A DNA stretch of 64,000 nt from NCBI GenBank assembly GCA_964455095.1, contig CAYVUV010000291.1:7635-71634 (forward strand), written 5' to 3'. Every line of letters starts with the position of its first letter. Positions within the stretch are counted from its first letter, which is position 1. Under the pieces are notes generated by a model that was not told the DNA's origin, did not search any database, and was given only the letters and a program-made list of their open reading frames with translations. The translations under genes and the position numbers were made by a program. The stretch comes from CAYVUV01 sp964455095 (lineage in GTDB: Bacteria; Desulfobacterota; Binatia; HRBIN30; CADEER01). Shown here one piece after another: positions 8,541 through 16,623 of the stretch.

Positions 8541-9524
8541 ATGAGAACGAGGAAGGGACATAAGACTGCGCTGCTCGTGGCGGCCACGGGAGCACTGTTC
8601 CTCGGCGCGTCCACGGCGCAGGCGGCGAACATTACGGTCGGCAACGGCGGTGCGGAGGCCAATGCAACCGGCATGATCAGCGTGTCGCTGCAGACGGAAG
8701 GTGAGAGTGTCGTTGGAACACTCAACGACATCCAGTTCCCGGCCGGCGCGCAGATCGCGGAAGAGACGGGTGCCGAAACGACGCTGACCGCCGCCCTCGA
8801 TGCAGCCACGACGACGGGCAACGTCGCCGTGGCCGACGCCAGCGGCCTGCCGGACTTCGGCACCGTGAAGATCGACGACGAAGTGATCTCTTACGGCAGC
8901 AAGGACGGCAACAACCTGGTGCTGGCGGGCCGCGGCCAGAACGGCACGACCGCGGCGGCCCATGCGTCGGGTGCGACCGTGGACCCGCTGACCTTGCCCG
9001 CCTGCGCGATGAGCGCAGCGCTCGGCGCGCTCAACAAGAGCGCCGTGTTCTCGTTCATTCCGGATGGTTGCACGCCGGGAACGGATTGCGAGGCCGTGCG
9101 CGGCATCGTGATCGCGCTCGACAACCTCGGCGAGATTGCGGACGGCACAGTGCTCTACACCTGCTCGGTTAAGGCGGGAGCAACCGATGGCGACTTCGAC
9201 TTGACCTGCCCGGCCGGTAACGGGGTGGAAGCACCCTTCGCGCCCGCGCAAGCGGCACCCCCTCCCGATGGGGCGTTGTTGGATACCACGTGCGCCAGCG
9301 GGACGTTCACGGTCGGTGCGCAGGGTGGTTGCGTCGGTGATTGCAACAACAACGGTGAAGTCGCCCTCGGCGAAGTCCAGAGATCGTTCAACGTGTTCCT
9401 TGGAACGCTCCAGCTCGACCAGTGCCAGAACGCCGACGAGAACAAGAACGGCGAGGTCACCCTCGGCGAGGTTCAGCGGGCGTTCAACACGTTCCTCGGT
9501 GTGCTGGCTTGCCCGGCGCCGTGA
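8541..9524 (+). CDS. Exported cohesin-like protein with surface-protein insert and variant dockerin-like tail
   Basis: 327 residues from the ATG at 8541, chosen because GGGGGAGGA sits seven bases upstream and a clean signal peptide follows (LLVAATGALFLGASTAQA). The mature domain begins ANITVGNGGAEANATGMIS, like its neighbours. It is interrupted by a segment reading IDDEVISYGSKDGNNL...NGTTAAAHASGATV, a pattern I associate with beta-rich surface and tail proteins. The C-terminus (nt 9327-9521) is a variant EF-hand pair, GDCNNNGEVALGEVQRSF...DENKNGEVTLGEVQRAF. Here the IDEL core of the other copies is LGEV, and the two halves are nearly identical to each other. Role unknown; presumably part of the same extracellular set. 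Confidence 0.78.
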   Translation: MRTRKGHKTALLVAATGALFLGASTAQAANITVGNGGAEANATGMISVSLQTEGESVVGTLNDIQFPAGAQIAEETGAETTLTAALDAATTTGNVAVADASGLPDFGTVKIDDEVISYGSKDGNNLVLAGRGQNGTTAAAHASGATVDPLTLPACAMSAALGALNKSAVFSFIPDGCTPGTDCEAVRGIVIALDNLGEIADGTVLYTCSVKAGATDGDFDLTCPAGNGVEAPFAPAQAAPPPDGALLDTTCASGTFTVGAQGGCVGDCNNNGEVALGEVQRSFNVFLGTLQLDQCQNADENKNGEVTLGEVQRAFNTFLGVLACPAP

Positions 9525-9587
9525 TCCATCCACGCAGTCACTAGAGCTTGAAACCTTCAACTGTTAACTGATGGAATGGAGGAGAGT

Positions 9588-10355
9588 ATGCGTAACTTGG
9601 TAAGAAGAATCTCTTCGCGTACGGCGTGTAGCGCGGCGGCGGCTCTGCTGATCGGCGTGGGTGGCATCGCCCAGGCGCAGGTGATCGACGTCGGTGACGC
9701 GAGCGGCCAGGCGGGCACCACGGTCCAGATTCCAGTCAACTGGGATGCTGGGGCGGTGGAGAATGCGAGCGGCTTGACGGTCGACATCGGTTTCGGCGAC
9801 CACCCAGTCGATGCCACGGGTACCAATCGGCCGAATTGTACCCTCGCTTCGGCCGTGGCCGCGGTGAAAACGGCGTCGGGCTTCTCGTTCCGACCCGCGC
9901 AGTGCACGGTTGGTACGACTTGCACGGCGGCTCGGGCGGGTATCATCGACTTCGGCGACAACAACGCCACGCCAGTGCCTGAAGGGGAGATCTACACCTG
10001 CTCGTTTACGATCCCCTCTGGCGCCAACGACGGTGACACCTTCGAGTTTTCGATCCAGGCGGCGTCTTATGTCGATCCCGATGGCAACGAGACGGATATC
10101 ACCGAGGCCAGCAATGGTGGCACGGTCTCCGTTGTCGTGGCCCCGCCGACGGCCACCGCGACTCCAGTGCCGCCGGAGCCGACTGCAACCAATACGGCAG
10201 TTCCGCCCACGCCTACGAACACGAAGCCGCCTGGCGGCGGCGGCAGCGGCGACGACGACGGTTGCCAGGTCGTGGCGCCTGCGAACAGCAGCGCGGCATG
10301 GCTGCTGATGATCCCGGCCGCAGTGCTGCTCTGGCAGCGCCGGCGCTCGCGCTAA
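9588..10355 (+). CDS. Exported cohesin-like protein with Cys-TM-Arg (MYXO-CTERM-like) sorting tail
   Basis: 255 residues from the ATG at 9588, which has GGAGGA about five bases upstream; an in-frame ATG at 9576 is less likely. A signal peptide (ACSAAAALLIGVGGIAQA) is followed by VIDVGDASGQAGTTVQIPV, the best cohesin-like opening of the cluster. A Thr/Pro-rich linker (ATATPVPPEPTATNTAVPPT) and a Gly/Asp hinge lead to DDGCQVVAPANSSAAWLLM, a hydrophobic helix and RRRSR. That Cys, TM, Arg order matches tripartite surface-sorting tails such as MYXO-CTERM. So this protein is probably anchored to the envelope, whereas its neighbours carry EF-hand modules instead. Confidence 0.8.
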   Translation: MRNLVRRISSRTACSAAAALLIGVGGIAQAQVIDVGDASGQAGTTVQIPVNWDAGAVENASGLTVDIGFGDHPVDATGTNRPNCTLASAVAAVKTASGFSFRPAQCTVGTTCTAARAGIIDFGDNNATPVPEGEIYTCSFTIPSGANDGDTFEFSIQAASYVDPDGNETDITEASNGGTVSVVVAPPTATATPVPPEPTATNTAVPPTPTNTKPPGGGGSGDDDGCQVVAPANSSAAWLLMIPAAVLLWQRRRSR

Positions 10356-10384
10356 GCGCGCGCTGCTAGGATCCTTTCCTCTCA

Positions 10385-10425
10385 GAGGGGGGGGCTGACA
10401 CGTCAGCCTCCCCCTCTTTCTTTTT
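10385..10425 (+). terminator. Rho-independent terminator
   Basis: A 15-bp stem (10385-10399 with 10402-10416, one G-U pair) is rich in GC and is followed by TTTCTTTTT. It lies 29 bases after the stop at 10355, ends the 5954-10355 run, and separates it from the related gene at 10522. Confidence 0.85.
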
Positions 10426-10521
10426 GCAGGCCGTGAAGTTCAAGACCGCCCGCACGTCTATCCAGGGTGTCTCCCATCTGAAAGAGTAGTGCATCGATTC
10501 AATGCCGGAAGGAGAGCCAGC

Positions 10522-11184
10522 GTGACCAGAAAGTCGGTATCCCATGTAGCCTTCGCGCTTGCGGCGGCGATTCTGTCGAGCAACAGCGCGGCGCGCGGCG
10601 TGACGATCGAGGTTGGCTCGGACACGGTCCCGGCGGGCGAAACGGTGACGATCGAAGTGAAGCTGAACACCATGGGTCAGGCGGTAGCCGGCACGGACAA
10701 TCGCATCGGCTTCGATCCGGAGACCGCGATCATTGCCTGCCGCAGAAACCCAGCGATCCGCAAGGAGTCGACCAGCTTCGTGTTTTCCCCGGATAACTGT
10801 CGTCGCGCCAACCAGTCCAGCGACGAACGGCCTGTGTGCGACGAGGTTCGTGCACTGGTCCTCTCTCTCGGGCAGCAAAGTGCCATTCCAGACGGCGCGG
10901 TATTGTATTCATGCGACGTCCAGGTTGCCTCCGATGCACCGCTCATGACCTTTCCGCTCCCGTGCTCCGACGCGGCCTCGGGCACGCCAGGTGGACAGCC
11001 GGTGGAAACGGACTGCGCCGCGGGTGAGATCGTCGTCGAGGCGCCCAACCCCCCGACGCCGACCCCGACCGGCGGTGGCGGTGGTGGCGGCGGCTGCAGC
11101 GTCGCCGCGCCCGCATCGAGCGGCTTTGCCTGGATGCTGCTTGGGCCCGCGGCGTTGATGGCGCTGCGTCGCCGGCGGCGCTAA
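10522..11184 (+). CDS. Exported cohesin-like protein with MYXO-CTERM-like tail (second copy)
   Basis: 220 residues from the GTG at 10522, which has GGAAGGAG seven bases upstream; a GTG at 10489 would extend it by 11 residues. A signal peptide (VAFALAAAILSSNSAARG) precedes VTIEVGSDTVPAGETVTIEV, again the cohesin-like opening. Several Cys follow, then a PTPTPTGGGGGGGG linker and GCSVAAPASSGFAWMLLGP, a hydrophobic helix and RRRRR. It resembles the 9588 protein in architecture, most clearly in the tail, so the pair may be an old duplication. The terminator at 10385-10425 gives it a separate transcript. Function unknown; surface anchoring is inferred from the tail. Confidence 0.8.
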   Translation: MTRKSVSHVAFALAAAILSSNSAARGVTIEVGSDTVPAGETVTIEVKLNTMGQAVAGTDNRIGFDPETAIIACRRNPAIRKESTSFVFSPDNCRRANQSSDERPVCDEVRALVLSLGQQSAIPDGAVLYSCDVQVASDAPLMTFPLPCSDAASGTPGGQPVETDCAAGEIVVEAPNPPTPTPTGGGGGGGGCSVAAPASSGFAWMLLGPAALMALRRRRR

Positions 11185-11261
11185 AGCGCCCGACATCGCC
11201 AGTCCACCGGCGGGTCGGTTCGCTTCGTCCCGTCGTGTTTCTCGACCTCGGAGGTGACTGG

Positions 11262-12032
11262 ATGGGGATGATGGACGGCCGCCGCGCCCTGATCTTCGGC
11301 GTCGCCAACGACCACAGCATCGCCTGGGCCATCGCGGAGCGCTTCCGCCACGAGGGCGCCGAGATCGCGCTCACCTACCCGAACGAAGCGATCGAGAAAC
11401 GCGTGCGACCGCTGGCCGAGTCGATTGGCGCCGCCCTGGTGTTGCCCTGCGACGTCACGCGCGACGACGAGCTCGACGGACTGTTCGCGGCGCTGCGCGA
11501 GACCTGGACCGAGATCGATGTCGTCGTGCACGCGGTCGCTTTTGCCTTGCGCGACGAGCTCAAGGGCCGCTTTGTCGACACGTCGCGCCAGGGCTTTCAA
11601 GTGGCGTTGGAGGTCAGCGCCTATTCGCTGGTCGCCATCGCTCGCCGCGCCGAACCGCTGTTGGCCGCCCGGCGTGGCTCGCTGTTGACGTTGTCGTACT
11701 TCGGCGCCGAGAAGGTCATCCCGCACTACAACGCGATGGGCATCGCTAAGGCGGCCCTGGAGGCGTGCGTGCGCTATCTGGCCGCCGACCTCGGCCCCAA
11801 CGGCATCCGCGTCAACGCGATCTCGGCCGGGCCGCTCCGCACCTTATCGTCGGCGGGCATCAGCGGCTTCAAGGCGATGCTGCACCATCACGAAGAGCGC
11901 GCCCCGTTGCGGCGCAATATCGACACGCACGAGGTGGCGGCGGCCGCGCTCTACCTGTGCAGCGAGCTCGGCAGCGGCGTCACCGGCGAGGTGCTGCACG
12001 TCGACGCGGGATACAACGTCGTCGGGATGTAG
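11262..12032 (+). CDS. fabI: Enoyl-[acyl-carrier-protein] reductase
   Basis: 256 residues from the ATG at 11262; GAGGTGA sits four bases upstream, and ATGs at 11268 and 11271 are alternatives with more normal spacing. It catalyses the last, NADH-dependent reduction of each fatty-acid elongation cycle. Seen: the FabI-type nucleotide loop GVANDHSIAWAIAERF (not the GxxxGxG of ordinary SDRs), HAVAFA, the Tyr/Lys pair in YFGAEKVIPHYNAMGIAKAA, and the ISAGPLRTLSSAGISGF substrate loop that is diagnostic for FabI. No other fab gene is adjacent. The tandem lgt genes follow 57 bases downstream. Confidence 0.95.
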   Translation: MGMMDGRRALIFGVANDHSIAWAIAERFRHEGAEIALTYPNEAIEKRVRPLAESIGAALVLPCDVTRDDELDGLFAALRETWTEIDVVVHAVAFALRDELKGRFVDTSRQGFQVALEVSAYSLVAIARRAEPLLAARRGSLLTLSYFGAEKVIPHYNAMGIAKAALEACVRYLAADLGPNGIRVNAISAGPLRTLSSAGISGFKAMLHHHEERAPLRRNIDTHEVAAAALYLCSELGSGVTGEVLHVDAGYNVVGM

Positions 12033-12089
12033 CGCGTGCCGCCGGCGATGCGTGGATTGCCGGTCGCGCTCCGCCCGTGATGGATCGCC

Positions 12090-12845
12090 ATGTACCCGGT
12101 GCTGGTCCGCCTGTTCGGCTTCGACGTCGAGGCCTTCTGGCTCACCGTTCTGGTTGGCTTCCTCACCGCCCTGTTCGTGGCCCGCGCCGAGTTGCGCCGT
12201 ACGGGACATGACCCGATTTTCGCCTATGATCTCATCTTGTGGTCGTACATCGGCGGCTTCGTCGGGGCGCGCGTGTTTCTCGTCTTCTCGGCCTGGGATG
12301 CTTTCGCCCGCGATCCGTTCGAGTTCCTCCTCTCCGGCAGCGGCTGGGTCTGGCAGGGCGGCGTGATCGGCGGGGCACTCACGGTGACCCTCGCCGCCAG
12401 ACGGCACGGCCTGCCGATTCCCCAGGTCGCCGACCTCTCGGCACTGTGCCTGGCGGTCGGCCAAGCTATCGGCCGCATCGGCTGCCAACTGGCGGGTGAC
12501 GGCGATTACGGCGTCCCGACCGATCTGCCCTGGGGCATGAGCTATCCGAACGGCGTCGTACCCACGCTCGAACGCGTCCATCCGACGCCGCTGTACGAGA
12601 TGACTCTGTACTTCGCCATCTTTGCCGCCCTCTGGCGGCAGCGTGGCTGGCCGCGCCCAGCCGGCAGTTTGTTCGGGCAGTATCTGATCCTCACCGGCGT
12701 GGCGCGCTTCGCGGTGGAGTTCCTGCGCCGCAACCCGGCGGTCGGGTTGGGCCTGACGCTGCCGCAGTGGGCCAGCCTCGTCTCGATGGGCATCGGCGTC
12801 GTGTGGCTGCGGCAGTTGCCGCGGCTGGGCGCGACACGAGGGTAA
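12090..12845 (+). CDS. lgt: Prolipoprotein diacylglyceryl transferase, copy 1
   Basis: A 251-residue polytopic inner-membrane enzyme that attaches diacylglycerol to the lipobox Cys of prolipoproteins. Seen: about seven hydrophobic segments, YIGGFVGARVFLV, and the Lgt signature in the form GRIGCQLAGDGDYGVPTDLP with its essential Arg, then VHPTPLYEM and the C-terminal VEFLRRNP that carries the second conserved Arg region. The GRIGCQ form differs from the GRIGNF of E. coli but occurs in other phyla. A close paralogue starts one base after its stop. Lipoprotein substrates in the window include BamD (32895) and the propeller lipoprotein (44026). Confidence 0.92.
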   Translation: MYPVLVRLFGFDVEAFWLTVLVGFLTALFVARAELRRTGHDPIFAYDLILWSYIGGFVGARVFLVFSAWDAFARDPFEFLLSGSGWVWQGGVIGGALTVTLAARRHGLPIPQVADLSALCLAVGQAIGRIGCQLAGDGDYGVPTDLPWGMSYPNGVVPTLERVHPTPLYEMTLYFAIFAALWRQRGWPRPAGSLFGQYLILTGVARFAVEFLRRNPAVGLGLTLPQWASLVSMGIGVVWLRQLPRLGATRG

Positions 12846-12846
12846 T

Positions 12847-13599
12847 ATGCGGCCGGTGCTCTTCGAGTTTCTCGGCATCGCCATCCCCAGCTTCTGGGCG
12901 ATGGTGTTCCTCGGCTTCATCGCCGGATTTCTCGCCATCCGCTCCGAGCTGCTCCGCCGCGGCTACGATATCCGGCTCGCCTACGACATCACGCTGTGGG
13001 CCTACGTCGGCGGCTGGGTCGGCGCGCGCTTGTTCATCATTCCGACCGGTTGGGAGTATTTCGTCCAGGACCCGATCGCCTTCTTGCTCTCGTCGAGCGG
13101 CTGGGTCTGGTACGGCGGGCTGATCGGCGGCGCCGTCGCGGTGTGGCTGTGGTCACGCCGGGAGGGGTTGTCGATTCTCTTCGTCGCCGACGTCGTCGCG
13201 CCGGGACTGGCCGTCGGGCTCGCGATCGGGCGCATCGGCTGCCAGTTGGCTGGCGACGGCGACTACGGCGTGCCGACCGACCTGCCCTGGGGCATGAGCT
13301 ACCCGCACGGCGTCGTGCCGACCACCGACCATGTGCACCCGACGCCGCTCTACGAAATGGGCGCGTACCTGGTGCTGTTCGCCTACCTGTGGCGACGCCG
13401 TTTGCAGGCGCCGCCGCCGGGCGATCTGATCGCACGCTATCTATTGGCCTCGGGTGTCGTGCGCGTGTTGGTCGAGACGGTCCGCCGCAACCCGGCCTGG
13501 CTCCTCGGTCTGACCACAGCACAGTGGCTGGGCATCGGCGCGAGCCTGCTCGGCTACGCGCTGCTGCGCCACATCCGACTCAAGCCAACCGATTCGTGA
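12847..13599 (+). CDS. lgt: Prolipoprotein diacylglyceryl transferase, copy 2
   Basis: 250 residues, beginning one base after the stop of copy 1, so the two are a co-transcribed tandem duplication. It shares GRIGCQLAGDGDYGVPTDLP, PWGMSYP, VHPTPLYEM and VETVRRNP with copy 1 but has diverged in most membrane segments. All signature residues I can recognise are intact, so it is probably active. The two may differ in substrate or lipid preference, or work as a heteromeric pair; that is inference. It converges with the WS/DGAT gene across a 24-base gap. Confidence 0.9.
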   Translation: MRPVLFEFLGIAIPSFWAMVFLGFIAGFLAIRSELLRRGYDIRLAYDITLWAYVGGWVGARLFIIPTGWEYFVQDPIAFLLSSSGWVWYGGLIGGAVAVWLWSRREGLSILFVADVVAPGLAVGLAIGRIGCQLAGDGDYGVPTDLPWGMSYPHGVVPTTDHVHPTPLYEMGAYLVLFAYLWRRRLQAPPPGDLIARYLLASGVVRVLVETVRRNPAWLLGLTTAQWLGIGASLLGYALLRHIRLKPTDS

Positions 13600-13623
13600 A
13601 GCGAATGCGGCTCACCCTGCGCT

Positions 13624-15108
13624 TCAGCTGCCGCGGCGGCCAGAGGACGCGCGGCGCGAGGTTCGCGAGCGCCGCTGCCCCTTGGCCCGGGTCGCCCGCG
13701 CTGCCGCGCGCGCGGCGCGCATCTGCAACTCCGCGAACGATTCCTCGAGCGCGATGACGAAGTCGTGCAGGTCGGGCACCTGCTCCCAATCGGCGTTCAG
13801 ACCCCAGAACAGGCCGCCGTTGTAGCTAAAGAGTCCCACCACCAGTGCCATGTTGTGGAACAGCGGCACGACGGGAAAGGTGGTCAGCATCGGGCAGCCG
13901 AGGAAGTAGAGCGGGATCTGGGGGCCGGGCACGTTGGTGACCACCAGGTTGTAGGGGCGCGAGCGTTCGGCCAGCCGCACCGCCTGGACGAGCAGATTGG
14001 GCACGGTCCACTCCGCGATCGCGGTCAGCACTTCCCCGCCCAGCGCCTGCTTGGATTCCTTCAAACCGCTCATCGTCGCGCGCACGGCGTCGAGTCGAGC
14101 CACCGCGTCGTCGATGTGGACCGGCAGCGGGGCGATCATCTCGGTGACCCGATTGCCGAGGTTGCCGCGCTCGTCGGCCATGCGCACGCTGACCGGTACC
14201 ATGGCGCGCACGTCCAGGGTGTCGGGGTCGATGCCGCGCTTGGTGAAGAACCGGCGCAACGCGCCGCTCACCGTGGCCAACACGGCGTCGTTCAGCGTGC
14301 CGCCCAATACGCTCTTCACGTTCTTGAAATCGGCCACCGCCATCGACAGCCAATCGAAACGCCGGTGCGGCCCCACCTCGACGTTGAGCGGCGTGCGCGA
14401 AGCCGGACGCATCGCCGGCGTCAGCGCTTCGGCCAGGGCCGACACCGAGCTCTCGACACGCTGCAGCGCCGTCTCCGGGTGGCGCACCGCGTCGCCGATG
14501 GCGCGGATCGCTTCGATCGGCTGCGCCATGCGGCGCACGACCTCGTCGACGACCAGTCGGGTGTCGCTCGGTTGCGGGCGTGGGCTCCACGGCTGCGGCT
14601 CGCCGGGATCGGTGTTGGGCGTCGCGTCCATCATCACCGAGATCAGATCGGCGCCGGAGATGCCGTCAATCATGCAGTGATGCGTCTTGCTGATCAGCGC
14701 GAAGCGGCCGTCCTGCATGCCCTCGACGAACCACATCTCCCAGAGCGGCCGCTTGTGATCGAGCGGCTGCGACATGATACGGCCGACCAATCGCTTGAGC
14801 GCGCGCTCGTCACCGGGTTTGGGCAGCGCGGTGTGGCGCACGTGATAGGCGAGCCGAAAGCGGTCGTCGTCGATCCAGATCGGCAGTCGTTCGTAGGGCA
14901 GATAGGCGACGCGCTGGCGAAAGCGCGGGACCAGATGCAGGCGCGCGTGGATGAAGCGCCGGATGCGATCGATGTCGAGCGCACCGTCTTCGCCCTGCAG
15001 CGGCCCCGATTCGAACAGCAATACGCCGCCGACATGCATGTGGCAGTCGGAGTCCTCGATGCCGAGAAACGATGCGTCCAAAGCACTGAGCCGCTCATAG
15101 TTCGCCAT
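13624..15108 (-). CDS. Wax ester synthase / diacylglycerol O-acyltransferase (WS/DGAT)
   Basis: A 494-residue member of the bacterial bifunctional acyltransferase family, which makes wax esters or triacylglycerol from acyl-CoA. Seen: the N-terminal ERLSALDASFLGIED, the active-site HHxxxDG as KTHHCMIDGISGADL, PLWEMWFVEG, then in the C-terminal DUF1298 region NLGNRV and VVTNVPGPQIPLYFLGC. Length is normal. The C-terminal 30 residues are Arg/Ala-rich and look like an unstructured basic tail. The gene starts 12 bases after the stop of yhbY on the same strand. Its presence suggests neutral-lipid storage. Confidence 0.92.
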   Translation of the reverse strand: MANYERLSALDASFLGIEDSDCHMHVGGVLLFESGPLQGEDGALDIDRIRRFIHARLHLVPRFRQRVAYLPYERLPIWIDDDRFRLAYHVRHTALPKPGDERALKRLVGRIMSQPLDHKRPLWEMWFVEGMQDGRFALISKTHHCMIDGISGADLISVMMDATPNTDPGEPQPWSPRPQPSDTRLVVDEVVRRMAQPIEAIRAIGDAVRHPETALQRVESSVSALAEALTPAMRPASRTPLNVEVGPHRRFDWLSMAVADFKNVKSVLGGTLNDAVLATVSGALRRFFTKRGIDPDTLDVRAMVPVSVRMADERGNLGNRVTEMIAPLPVHIDDAVARLDAVRATMSGLKESKQALGGEVLTAIAEWTVPNLLVQAVRLAERSRPYNLVVTNVPGPQIPLYFLGCPMLTTFPVVPLFHNMALVVGLFSYNGGLFWGLNADWEQVPDLHDFVIALEESFAELQMRAARAAARATRAKGQRRSRTSRRASSGRRGS

Positions 15109-15120
15109 CGTTGCCCCCTT

Positions 15121-15444
15121 CTAAGCGTCTTCTGCCTCGTCGACGGCCCCTGGGTCGAGGCGAATGCGCGGTTTCTCCGGGTGGGCGCGGTAGAGAATCA
15201 GCACGCGGCCGATCGCGCCCGCGATCTCGCACCGGGTGCGCGGGCCCAGGGCAGCGGCCGCTTCATCGCGATCGACCGGGCACTCGCTGCCGATGCGGAC
15301 CTTGATGAGCTCGTGCGTGGTCAGCGCGTCGTCGACCTGCTTGACGACGCCGTCCGTGATCCCGCGCCGGCCGACGATGACCACCGGCTTGAGCGGATGG
15401 GCGAGCGCGCGCAGGGCGCGGCGTTGTTTACCGGTAATAGCCAT
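15121..15444 (-). CDS. yhbY: YhbY / CRM-domain RNA-binding protein
   Basis: A 107-residue single CRM-domain protein that binds pre-50S ribosomal particles. Seen: LTGKQRR-like start (ITGKQRRALRALAHPLKP), the VIVGRRGITDGVV loop (GxxG-type RNA contact), ELIKVRI and GRVLILYRAHP near the end. An acidic tail (DPGAVDEAEDA) follows the domain. It is upstream of, and probably co-transcribed with, the WS/DGAT gene, with no evident functional link. Confidence 0.9.
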   Translation of the reverse strand: MAITGKQRRALRALAHPLKPVVIVGRRGITDGVVKQVDDALTTHELIKVRIGSECPVDRDEAAAALGPRTRCEIAGAIGRVLILYRAHPEKPRIRLDPGAVDEAEDA

Positions 15445-15569
15445 GTGGCCTGTTCATAACAGCGCCCAGTCCGGGCGCGCAATCGCTGTCTCCGTCGCCG
15501 GTCGGGTGCAGCGCCGTTTGGGCTGTCGCGCCGCTTTCCGATAAGGAAAGGCGCGAGCAGGAGGTGGCG

Positions 15570-16559
15570 ATGAATCTCGGCAAGCTGGCGCTCAGTCTTC
15601 CCGTACCGGCCGATGTCCCCGGCTGCCTGGATTGGGCGCGGCGGGCGGAGGATCTGGGCTACGAGAGCATCTGGATCGCCGAGACCGGCGGCCCCGATCC
15701 GTTCGTGTTGGCTGGCGCGGTGGCGCAGGTCACGCGCCGCGTGCGCATCGGCCTGGCGGTTTCGCCCGTCTACATCCGCACCCCCGCGACGATTGCCGCC
15801 GCCACCGGCACCGTGTCGCAACTCGCGCCGGGGCGCTTCGTGCTCGGCCTGGGCTCGTCCAGTCACGCCATCGTCGAGGGCTGGCATGGGCAGTCCTACA
15901 CCAAGCCGCTGGCCCGGGTGCGCGAGACGGTGACCACCGTGCGCGGCATGCTGGAGGGCAAGAAGCTGAGCTTCGAAGGCGAGGCGCTGCAGACGCATGG
16001 TTTTCGCCTGATGGTTCCGCCGGCGGCCCCGGTGCCGATCTACGTCGGTGCCCTGCGCCCGGCGATGTTGGACGTGGCAGGCGAGGTGGGCGACGGCGTG
16101 GCGGTGAATCTGTTCCCCGCCGCGGCCTTGCCCAAGATGCTCGAGCATGTCGCGGTTGGGGCGCGGCGCGCCGGCAAGGACCCGCAGGCGCTGGAGGTCG
16201 TGTGCCGCCATCAGGTGCTCGTCACCGACGACAAGGCCGGCGCGCGCGATCTCTTCCGCACCGCGCTGGCGGGCTACTTCGCCACGCCGGTCTACAACAA
16301 GTACGCGGCCTGGTACGGCTTCGAAGAGGAAGCGGCGATGGTTGCCAAGGGTTTTCGGACCGGCGATCGTGCGCTGACCCGGCAGGGCATGTCGGATCGC
16401 CTGGTCGACGCGCTCGGAATCTTCGGCCCGCTCGAGGAGTGCCGCGAGCGAATCGCCGAGTACGTCGCGGCCGGCGTGACCACCACGGCGGTCAGCGTGT
16501 TGTCGTTCGATCCCGAGGTGTTGCGCCGCACGTTGGAGGGGTTGGCCCCCGGCGCATGA
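15570..16559 (+). CDS. LLM-class (luciferase-like) flavin/F420-dependent oxidoreductase
   Basis: 329 residues from the ATG at 15570, with AGGAGG five bases upstream; a GTG at 15564 overlaps that site and is unlikely. A TIM-barrel luciferase-like monooxygenase fold. Seen: LPVPADVPGCLDWARRAEDL, YESIWIAETGGPDPF, a GLAVSPVYIRTPATIA segment typical of F420-dependent family members, and FVLGLGSSSHAIVEGWHG. Such enzymes oxidise or reduce alcohols, hydride carriers or xenobiotics; the substrate cannot be read from the sequence. A second, unrelated-looking LLM gene is at 33885. Multiple copies are common in mycobacteria and in Binatota-like genomes. Confidence 0.88.
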   Translation: MNLGKLALSLPVPADVPGCLDWARRAEDLGYESIWIAETGGPDPFVLAGAVAQVTRRVRIGLAVSPVYIRTPATIAAATGTVSQLAPGRFVLGLGSSSHAIVEGWHGQSYTKPLARVRETVTTVRGMLEGKKLSFEGEALQTHGFRLMVPPAAPVPIYVGALRPAMLDVAGEVGDGVAVNLFPAAALPKMLEHVAVGARRAGKDPQALEVVCRHQVLVTDDKAGARDLFRTALAGYFATPVYNKYAAWYGFEEEAAMVAKGFRTGDRALTRQGMSDRLVDALGIFGPLEECRERIAEYVAAGVTTTAVSVLSFDPEVLRRTLEGLAPGA

Positions 16560-16600
16560 GGGCGACCGCTCGCCACGGCCGTGCTTGTGAGCGACTGTGG

Positions 16601-16613
16601 TGTATGTCATACA
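16601..16613. promoter_or_regulatory. 13-bp palindrome before the toxin-antitoxin pair (candidate operator)
   Basis: TGTATGTCATACA is a perfect palindrome around a central T, ten bases before the antitoxin ATG. Ribbon-helix-helix antitoxins usually repress their own promoter through such sites. The position fits; binding is inferred. Confidence 0.5.
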
Positions 16614-16623
16614 TCGCATTGGA

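Noticed and set aside
13598..13625. Short GAAGCG/CGCTTC pair between lgt copy 2 and WS/DGAT
   Set aside because: Only six base pairs with a long, GC-poor-fitting loop and no U-tract; too weak to call a terminator.
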